From the NCBI GenBank assembly GCA_019309945.1, contig JAFDFH010000005.1, positions 1-19,795 of the forward strand: a stretch of DNA of 19,795 nt. The letters run 5' to 3'. A program made the position numbers and the translations under genes. Below, piece after piece: positions 14,145 through 19,795 of this stretch. Numbering within the stretch: the first letter of the stretch is position 1; each line of letters starts with the position of its first letter. Source of the stretch: Deltaproteobacteria bacterium (GTDB lineage: Bacteria > Desulfobacterota > Desulfobacteria > Desulfobacterales > JAFDFH01). The notes under the pieces are model-generated. The model made no database searches. It was not told the DNA's origin and saw nothing but the letters and a program-made list of their open reading frames with translations.

Positions 14145-16739
14145 ATGGACGAACGATACGATCCGAAAACCATCGAGACCAAATGGCAGGTCATCTGGAA
14201 GGACGCGAACCTGTTTAAAGTCCGGATGGATCCGGAAAGAGAAAAGTATTACCTTCTCGAAATGTTTCCCTATCCATCCGGTAAGATACATATGGGGCAT
14301 GTGAGAAATTATACCATCGGAGATGTAGTGGCCCGGTACAAACGAATGCGGGGATTGAATGTTCTGCACCCCATGGGTTGGGATGCATTCGGGATGCCCG
14401 CAGAGAATGCCGCGATTGCGAACAATTCACACCCTGCCCGATGGACCTATGGAAATATAGACAATATGCGTTCCCAGTTGAAACGGATGGGATTTTCCTA
14501 CGACTGGGACAGGGAAATCACCACTTGCAGGCCGGAATATTATCGGTGGGAGCAATGGCTGTTTCTAAAAATGTACGACCAAGGGATGGCCTACCGCAAA
14601 GAATCCTTTGTAAACTGGTGTGAATCCTGTCAGACGGTTCTCGCCAACGAACAGGTGGAAGCCGGTTTATGCTGGCGATGCGGCCAACAGGTAACCCAGA
14701 AAAAGCTCTGGCAGTGGTTTTTTCGGATAACCGACGATGCGGATGATCTCCTGGTCCATTGCGACAGGCTCCCCGGCTGGCCGGAAAAGGTGATTACCAT
14801 GCAAAAAAACTGGATCGGAAAAAGTTTTGGAGCAGAAATCCGATTTCCCATTGAAAACCATGGTGAAGCTATTCCGGTTTTTACCACCCGACAGGATACG
14901 GTTTTCGGGGCGACCTTCATGTGCCTTGCACCGGAACATCCGCTTGTGTTCAGACTGTCAAAGGGGACGCCGCAGGAATCCGCCGTTTACGCGTTTGTTG
15001 ATCGCATGTCACGGCAGGACCGGTCCAGCCGGGCCGTGGAAACCCACGCAAAGGAAGGTGTGTTTATCGGTGTCTATTGCCGGAATCCCCTGAGTGGCCG
15101 ACGCATGCCGATTTATACAGCCAATTTTGCCCTCATGGAATACGGTACCGGCGCGGTAATGTCGGTGCCTGCCCACGACCAGCGTGATTTCGATTTTGCT
15201 AAAAAGTACGGGCTGGACCTTGTCGTTGTGGTAAAACCATTTGATGACGATCTTGATGCGGATACCATGACCGAGGCCTTTACCGCGGAAGGCGTTATGG
15301 TCAATTCCGGTCCGTTTGACGGCATGCCCAGTGAAAAGGCCCTCGACGAAATTGCGGATCACCTTGAAAAGATCAATGCCGGGAAAAAAGCGGTCAGTTT
15401 CCGGTTAAGGGACTGGGGGATCTCCAGACAGCGATACTGGGGTGCACCGATTCCGGTGATCCATTGTAAACGGTGCGGTATTGTGCCCGTGCCGGAAGAA
15501 GATCTGCCGGTTACACTCCCTGAGGATGTGGACATGCTGGAAGGCGGAATGTCACCTCTGCCGGTCCTCGATAGCTTTATAAAGACCCGCTGCCCCGCGT
15601 GTGACAACCCGGACGCCCGCAGAGAAACCGATACCATGGACACGTTTGTGGAGTCTTCCTGGTATTTTGAGCGATACTGCAGCCCAGGTTGCGAGAGCGG
15701 CATATTTGACAAGGCCGAAGTAAAATACTGGATGCCCGTGGATCAATATATTGGTGGCGTAGAGCATGCGATTTTACATCTTCTTTATTCAAGGTATTTT
15801 ACGCGCGTGCTGAATGAATTCGGACTGGTCGAATTCAAAGAGCCGTTTACCCGGCTTTTAACCCAGGGAATGGTCTGCAAAGAGACGATCTCCTGTCCGC
15901 AGCACGGATATCTGCTACCTGAAGAGGTGGCGGTCAGCGGAGCCAATCGTACTTGCAAGACCTGCGCTAAACCGGTTATCGTCGGTCGCGTCGAAAAGAT
16001 GTCCAAGTCCAAAAAAAACGTGATCGATCCGGATATTTTACTTGAAAAATACGGTGCCGACATCACCCGGCTCTTTTGCCTGTTTGCAGCGCCGCCTGAA
16101 AGGGATCTGGAATGGAGTGAACGGGGCGTTGAAGGGAGTTTTCGCTTCCTGAACCGCGTGTGGCGTCTGGCGGCAGCCTGTATGGATTCCATAAAGGACG
16201 TGGCATCCTTTGATCGCGCCCCTGATCGACTTGAAGGGGGGGAGTTGAGGGATCTTTATAAAAAAACCCATCAGACGATCCAAAGGGTGACCCGTGATAT
16301 CGAAGACCGGTTCCATTTTAATACCGCAATTAGTGCAATCATGGAACTTGTGAACAGCATGTCCGCCATGCAACAGGAAAATAAGACAGCGGACAGGCGG
16401 GGGGTGATGAGATTTGCCATGGAATCCGTTACGCGCCTTTTAGCACCGATCGTTCCACATTTTGCGGAAGAACTCTGGGAGGTCCTCGGACACAAATCGA
16501 GCATCATCCTTGCATCATGGCCGTCTTACAGGGAAGACGCACTTTTAAAAGATGAACTGGTGATCGTGATACAGGTAAATGGAAAACTCAGAAGCAGGAT
16601 CAGTGTCGATGCCGATGTGGATGAAGACACCCTGAAAGCGATGGCCCTTGCGGACGAACGTGCAAAAAAATTCATCAACACCAAGGACATAAAAAAAGTT
16701 GTAGTTGTAAAAAAGAAACTGGTGAACATAGTAGTCTAG
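14145..16739 (+). CDS. leuS: Leucyl-tRNA synthetase
   Basis: Class I aminoacyl-tRNA synthetase that charges tRNA-Leu. It has 864 residues, full bacterial length. The HIGH-type motif is HMGH (49-52) in PYPSGKIHMGHVRNYTIGD. The KMSKS loop is at 618-622 (VEKMSKSKKNVIDPD). A zinc-binding insert shows CESCQTV and CWRCGQQ, with a second cysteine set CKRCG and CPAC further on. The CP1 editing domain (about 225-415) includes TTRQDTVFGATFMCLAPEHP and GAVMSVPAHDQRDFDFA. The leucine-specific insert before KMSKS has CPQHGYL and CKTC and looks like another small metal site. ATG 14145 matches the family N-terminus; GGGAGG lies about 12 bases upstream. It starts the rightward leuS-lptE pair. Confidence 0.97.
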   Translation: MDERYDPKTIETKWQVIWKDANLFKVRMDPEREKYYLLEMFPYPSGKIHMGHVRNYTIGDVVARYKRMRGLNVLHPMGWDAFGMPAENAAIANNSHPARWTYGNIDNMRSQLKRMGFSYDWDREITTCRPEYYRWEQWLFLKMYDQGMAYRKESFVNWCESCQTVLANEQVEAGLCWRCGQQVTQKKLWQWFFRITDDADDLLVHCDRLPGWPEKVITMQKNWIGKSFGAEIRFPIENHGEAIPVFTTRQDTVFGATFMCLAPEHPLVFRLSKGTPQESAVYAFVDRMSRQDRSSRAVETHAKEGVFIGVYCRNPLSGRRMPIYTANFALMEYGTGAVMSVPAHDQRDFDFAKKYGLDLVVVVKPFDDDLDADTMTEAFTAEGVMVNSGPFDGMPSEKALDEIADHLEKINAGKKAVSFRLRDWGISRQRYWGAPIPVIHCKRCGIVPVPEEDLPVTLPEDVDMLEGGMSPLPVLDSFIKTRCPACDNPDARRETDTMDTFVESSWYFERYCSPGCESGIFDKAEVKYWMPVDQYIGGVEHAILHLLYSRYFTRVLNEFGLVEFKEPFTRLLTQGMVCKETISCPQHGYLLPEEVAVSGANRTCKTCAKPVIVGRVEKMSKSKKNVIDPDILLEKYGADITRLFCLFAAPPERDLEWSERGVEGSFRFLNRVWRLAAACMDSIKDVASFDRAPDRLEGGELRDLYKKTHQTIQRVTRDIEDRFHFNTAISAIMELVNSMSAMQQENKTADRRGVMRFAMESVTRLLAPIVPHFAEELWEVLGHKSSIILASWPSYREDALLKDELVIVIQVNGKLRSRISVDADVDEDTLKAMALADERAKKFINTKDIKKVVVVKKKLVNIVV

Positions 16740-16751
16740 CAAGGAGCGACA

Positions 16752-17261
16752 ATGCTTATTAAAATCAAACGCAGGCGGATTATTCCTTTGTTGTGTCTAT
16801 TTTTTTTGGCCTGTGGGTACCGATTTCCGGGTGGCGGAAATCTTCCGAACGGTGTCGAAAAAGTTTTCATTGAAATCTTCGAAAACCGTACCAATGAAAC
16901 CGGGCTGGAGAACATCATTACGGGAGATCTTATTTATGAGTTTATCCGGAACAAAAAGGAGACAAACCGGGATGAGGCGGATGCAATTCTTTCCGGCGTA
17001 TGCGAATCCATGCGGATTGAAACAATCGCCCGCAAAGATGTCCTCACCGCTGAGGAAAGACGGGTGATCATTACAGTCGATTTGCAATTAACAGGCTCAG
17101 ACGGCCGGGTCATATGGTCTGAAAAAGGTATGCGGGGTAACGAGGCCTATGATGTCAGTGCAAACAAGCAGGAAACCGAGCTAAACCGTCGATTTGCAAT
17201 CACGCTGATTTCCAAGCGCCTGGCCGAAAGAGTCTATAGTCGTTTAACGGACGATTTTTAA
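16752..17261 (+). CDS. lptE: LPS-assembly lipoprotein LptE
   Basis: Outer-membrane lipoprotein that plugs the LptD barrel and helps insert lipopolysaccharide. It has 169 residues. The signal peptide has a basic start (KIKRRR), a hydrophobic core (IIPLLCLFFLA) and a lipidation cysteine at C21 (FLAC, with phenylalanine at -3 instead of the usual leucine). The mature part CGYRFPGGGNLPNGVEKVFIE and the later ERRVIITVDLQLTGSDG fit the LptE family. AAGGAG lies five bases before ATG 16752. It follows leuS by 12 bp, a pairing conserved in many Gram-negative bacteria, which strengthens the call. The usual next gene, holA, is not here. LptE sequences diverge strongly, so the assignment leans on context as well as motifs. 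Confidence 0.85.
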   Translation: MLIKIKRRRIIPLLCLFFLACGYRFPGGGNLPNGVEKVFIEIFENRTNETGLENIITGDLIYEFIRNKKETNRDEADAILSGVCESMRIETIARKDVLTAEERRVIITVDLQLTGSDGRVIWSEKGMRGNEAYDVSANKQETELNRRFAITLISKRLAERVYSRLTDDF

Positions 17262-17273
17262 AAAGGTCGCTGG

Positions 17274-17294
17274 AAATGGTTCCGAAACCGTTTT
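17274..17294. terminator. Possible bidirectional terminator between lptE and rpsT
   Basis: AAATGGTT (17274-17281) and AACCGTTT (17286-17293) form an 8-bp stem with one G-U pair and a CCGA loop, in the 31-bp gap between convergent lptE and rpsT. The T-run is short (four bases) and overlaps the rpsT stop codon, so strength is doubtful. Confidence 0.4.
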
Positions 17295-17559
17295 AAGCGT
17301 TCAGAGTGTTAACAAACTTAGAGAGACGGGATATTTTCCGTGCAGCGCTTTTTCTGTGAATCACACCTTTTTTCGATGCTTTGTCAATTACAGATTTTGC
17401 AGTATTAAGTTGTGCTCCCACTTCTTCGGTGGAATTTTCGTTCACAGTAAGTCGCACATGTTTGGTGAGGTTTTTTACCCGGGTTTTCATTGATTTGTTT
17501 CGAAAACGCCGCTTTAGGTTTTGACGCGAGCGTTTGAGTGCCGATGGATGATTCGCCAA
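17293..17559 (-). CDS. rpsT: Small ribosomal subunit protein S20 (TTG start)
   Basis: Primary 16S rRNA-binding protein of the 30S subunit. It has 88 residues, very basic, with typical motifs ANHPSALKRSRQNLKRRFRN at the N-terminus and GVIHRKSAARKISRLSKFVN at the C-terminus. The start codon is TTG at 17559, with AAAGGAG nine bases upstream. No ATG fits the conserved N-terminus. The E. coli rpsT gene also uses UUG, and that codon is part of its translational autoregulation, so the same control may hold here. It is transcribed alone, facing lptE, from a likely promoter at 17621-17649. In some bacteria rpsT neighbours murJ, as it does here. Confidence 0.97.
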   Translation of the reverse strand: MANHPSALKRSRQNLKRRFRNKSMKTRVKNLTKHVRLTVNENSTEEVGAQLNTAKSVIDKASKKGVIHRKSAARKISRLSKFVNTLNA

Positions 17560-17620
17560 TGTTACAAACTCCTTTCCCTCAATTTTCTTAAAAATAAAAA
17601 GACCGTTTCTGGATGGGCAC

Positions 17621-17649
17621 TAATTAATAAATTGAATAATGCCTGTCAA
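17621..17649 (-). promoter_or_regulatory. Candidate promoter of rpsT
   Basis: On the minus strand a perfect TTGACA (17649-17644) is followed after 17 bases by TAATTA (17626-17621) in an AT-rich stretch. Overlapping alternatives such as ATTAAT give shorter spacing. The start would fall near 17614, leaving a leader of about 55 bases before the TTG codon. Confidence 0.5.
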
Positions 17650-17683
17650 GTAAATAAAATGGATATTTTAAAGCGAAAATAAC

Positions 17684-17760
17684 GTAACTTCTCAAAAACT
17701 TATGGTTAAGCATACCAGCGGATGGCGCAGCGGGCTTACCGGAACACATTGAGAAGTTAC
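17684..17760. mobile_element. 77-bp MITE-like element with GTAA ends and 8-bp target duplication
   Basis: Perfect 12-bp inverted repeats GTAACTTCTCAA (17684-17695) and TTGAGAAGTTAC (17749-17760) bound a 77-bp element. The identical 8-mer AAAATAAC lies directly outside both ends (17676-17683 and 17761-17768). Ends starting GTAA and 8-bp duplications are features of IS66-family insertion sequences, so this is probably a non-autonomous relative. The interior has a second imperfect inverted pair (GGTTAAGC and GCTTACC). It ends 30 bases before the murJ start and encodes nothing. Confidence 0.85.
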
Positions 17761-17790
17761 AAAATAACCTTCCGATTAACAATATAACCC

Positions 17791-19392
17791 ATGAACCCTT
17801 CATCGAATCCACCGGTTTCCGAAAATACCCAAGTTGTCCGGGCCGCAGGGGTGGTCGGTGCGGCAACTTTACTGAGCCGTATTTTTGGTTTTATCAGAGA
17901 TGTTGTGATTGCCTGGTTTTTTGGCGCCGGGTTCAGTTCAGACGCCTTTTTTGTGGCCTTCAGGATCCCCAACCTGTTGAGAAGACTTTTTGCCGAAGGA
18001 TCACTGACCATTGCTTTTATTCCGGTTTTTACCGAATACCTTACGCTGCGGGGAAAAGAAGAAGCCTTTCACCTGGCAAGTTCCGCCATCCGGCTATTGT
18101 CTGCCATGCTGGTGCTAGCCGCTATTTTCGGTATTCTCTTTGCGCCTTTGATTGTTCGGCTGATTGCGCCCGGATTTATCGATGATCCGGAAAAATATTC
18201 ACTTACGGTCACCCTGACCCGTCTTATGTTCCCTTATATTTTTTTTATCGGGCTGGTTGCCCTTTCCATGGGAGTCCTGAATGCCCTCGGTCATTTTGCC
18301 GCTCCGGCCTTCGCTCCTGTTTTGTTGAACCTTGCGATGATTGGGGCTGTATTTCTTATTTCACCCCATTTATCCGATGGCATTCATCCTGTTTTTGGAC
18401 TCGCCATCGGAGTCCTTATTGGCGGGGCCCTCCAACTTTTGCTGCAGGTGCCGTTTCTGATAAAAAAAGGGATTTTTTTCTGGAAAAAAGCAAGTATTTA
18501 CCATCCCGGGATGAAAAAGATCGGCCGTTTGATGCTGCCCGCCATCTTTGGTGCCGCAGTTTACCAGATCAATATTCTGGTCGGAACCCTCCTGGCATCC
18601 TTGCTCCCGGAAGGAAGTATCTCATACCTATATTATGCGGATCGGCTGGTACAGTTTCCCCTTGGGATCTTTGGCATCGCCATTGCCACGGCAGTTTTAC
18701 CGAGCATTTCCAGGCAGGCCTCCGCAAAGGATTTGGAGGCGGTCAAAGATACCTTTGGCTATGCCATCCAGCTGGTTTTTTTTATCACGCTTCCGGCCAT
18801 GGTGGGGCTCATTATTTTAAGGGAGCCGATCGTTGCTCTGCTGTTTAAGCGAGGGGCTTTTGACGCGGATGCGGCGCGGTTGACGGCCTATGCTCTTTTA
18901 TATTATAGTATTGGTCTTTGGGCCTTTGCAGCTGTTCGTATTGTGGTTTCTACGTTTTACGCGCTGCAGGATACCAAAACACCGGTTCGGATGGCCATAA
19001 TATCCGTGATTGCCAACATCGTGCTTGGTGTCGTTCTTATGAGATATCTGAGTCACGGCGGCCTCGCATTGTCCACGTCCCTGGCATCGATACTGAACCT
19101 GGGACTGCTTGTCTGGGCGTTGCGACAAAGACTTGGATTTTTAGGTTTGAGAACCATCGCGGCGTCTGTGGGTCAGTCCCTGGCATGTTCCACAATAATG
19201 GGTGCGGGGGTCTGGACCATTGCACGTTTGATTATTCCGTCACAGGACGGAAACGTGCCCGGCCTTTTTTTCGGAATCACGGGAAGTATCCTGGCCGGTC
19301 TTGTTTTTTATGGCATAGCTTCCTTTTTAATAAAGCATTCGGAGTTTGAAAAGGTTTTGACCATTACCAGGAAGGGCATCAGGAAAAGATAA
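17791..19392 (+). CDS. murJ: Lipid II flippase MurJ (MOP superfamily)
   Basis: Flips the peptidoglycan precursor lipid II across the inner membrane. It has 533 residues with about 14 predicted membrane helices. The conserved N-terminal part LLSRIFGFIRDVVIAWFFGA, then DAFFVAFRIPNLLRRLFAEG, contains R30, R36, D51 and R64. These align with E. coli R18, R24, D39 and R52, residues known to matter for activity. The motif YYADRLVQFPLGIFGIAIAT is also typical. ATG 17791 is the only start before the conserved region. No clear ribosome binding site precedes it, which may reflect disturbance by the element ending 30 bases upstream. It stands alone on the plus strand after the divergent rpsT. The C-terminus is basic (TRKGIRKR). 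Confidence 0.95.
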   Translation: MNPSSNPPVSENTQVVRAAGVVGAATLLSRIFGFIRDVVIAWFFGAGFSSDAFFVAFRIPNLLRRLFAEGSLTIAFIPVFTEYLTLRGKEEAFHLASSAIRLLSAMLVLAAIFGILFAPLIVRLIAPGFIDDPEKYSLTVTLTRLMFPYIFFIGLVALSMGVLNALGHFAAPAFAPVLLNLAMIGAVFLISPHLSDGIHPVFGLAIGVLIGGALQLLLQVPFLIKKGIFFWKKASIYHPGMKKIGRLMLPAIFGAAVYQINILVGTLLASLLPEGSISYLYYADRLVQFPLGIFGIAIATAVLPSISRQASAKDLEAVKDTFGYAIQLVFFITLPAMVGLIILREPIVALLFKRGAFDADAARLTAYALLYYSIGLWAFAAVRIVVSTFYALQDTKTPVRMAIISVIANIVLGVVLMRYLSHGGLALSTSLASILNLGLLVWALRQRLGFLGLRTIAASVGQSLACSTIMGAGVWTIARLIIPSQDGNVPGLFFGITGSILAGLVFYGIASFLIKHSEFEKVLTITRKGIRKR

Positions 19393-19425
19393 GCATGAAC
19401 GTAACCGTTCACGGCTTGAAACTTG

Positions 19426-19795
19426 AAATTGGAAAGTAGAAATTGGGGCGAGATGAAGCGAGTTTAGGAGTTGGATGTCTACAAACTGGCAGAAGAGTTA
19501 GCAGGTATGGTCTGGCACGGCTTTGATAAGTGGAACTAAAAAGTTCCGAACACCGTGGGCTATCAGATAATACGATCATCCGACAGCATATCTGCAAATA
19601 TAGCGGAAGGGGTCAATTTTCGGTTGTCATTTCGAGGGTATGGTCGGTATAGTCCCGCTGACAGGAAAAAGTTTTATCTGAGTCAAACGAAACAGAATAT
19701 AAAGCAATAGTTGAAAAACTGGGCCTCAAATTGAATGCGTTCATCAACCGTACAGAAGCATGAAGGCCAAATTTCCAATTTCTATTTTCTAATTT
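19426..19795. repeat. Inverted repeat flanking the decayed four-helix-bundle gene
   Basis: The 21 bases at 19426-19446 and the reverse complement of 19775-19795 match at 19 positions (core TAGAAATTGG). The right arm reaches the window edge and may extend further. The arms enclose the pseudogene at 19453-19763. Intervening-sequence genes inside 23S rRNA are also bordered by inverted repeats, but no rRNA sequence is present here. Confidence 0.75.
19453..19763 (+). pseudogene. Decayed four-helix-bundle protein gene (23S rRNA intervening-sequence protein family)
   Basis: The frame beginning at ATG 19453 reads MKRV, a stop, then ELDVYKLAEELAGMVWHGFD, a second stop (TAA 19537-19539), then NTVGYQIIRSSDSISANIAE with GVNFRLSFRGYGRY. 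After about 19670 the similarity shifts frame and continues as EYKAIVEKLGLKLNAFINRT to the TGA at 19761. These pieces in order match the four-helix-bundle family first found inside 23S rRNA intervening sequences, normally about 110-125 residues. Two in-frame stops and a frameshift make it non-functional. At the TAA the DNA reads GGAACTAAAAAGTTCC, a perfect small palindrome in place of the expected Tyr-Phe-Glu codons. The molecular role of intact members is not well established. Confidence 0.85.

Noticed and set aside
19394..19412. TGAACG/CGTTCA hairpin after murJ as a terminator
   Set aside because: The stem is only 6 bp with no following T-run.

Overview
This is a chromosomal housekeeping region, most likely from a Desulfobacterota (deltaproteobacterial) sulfate-reducer-like organism, probably Desulfobacterales. 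That placement is inferred from the type of the proteins, the gene order and the style of the intergenic repeats. No rRNA or marker comparison could be run. No tRNA, rRNA, CRISPR array, phage module or intact insertion sequence was found.

Positions 1-4084 (minus strand) hold a branched-chain amino acid operon: promoter, leader peptide, attenuator, ilvD, ilvB, ilvN (ilvN runs off the left edge). The ilvD leader carries every part of a ribosome-mediated attenuator: a TTGACA/extended -10 promoter overlapping the topA stop codon, a 29-codon leader ORF with 14 Ile/Leu/Val codons, a 14-bp antiterminator and a 17-bp intrinsic terminator just before the ilvD ribosome binding site.

Positions 4081-10651 (minus strand) hold yajC-secD-secF-dprA-topA: the auxiliary Sec translocase complex, then the DNA-uptake/recombination mediator DprA and topoisomerase I. 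SecF appears to carry an extra pair of membrane helices. An intrinsic terminator-like hairpin separates yajC from secD. Positions 11233-13473 (minus strand) hold rng (RNase G/E family) followed by a small membrane-anchored protein with a LysM-like segment.

From 14145 the direction changes. leuS and lptE run on the plus strand, rpsT faces them from the minus strand, and murJ runs on the plus strand. These cover leucyl-tRNA charging, LPS export, ribosomal protein S20 and lipid II flipping. A decayed four-helix-bundle (23S rRNA intervening-sequence type) gene flanked by inverted repeats closes the window.

The intergenic regions are colonised by small non-coding mobile elements (MITE-like). Four are described: a 151-bp element touching the yajC leader (6-bp flanking direct repeat); two copies of a GAGACCTTTG-ended element (175 and 142 bp, each with its own perfect 5-bp direct repeat); and a 77-bp element with perfect 12-bp GTAA-type ends and a perfect 8-bp direct repeat upstream of murJ. 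A 15-bp tandem repeat and related GAACC-rich tracts also occur. No wholly new multi-gene system was recognised. The most rewarding signals are the ilv attenuator, the SecF insertion and the set of elements with target-site duplications.
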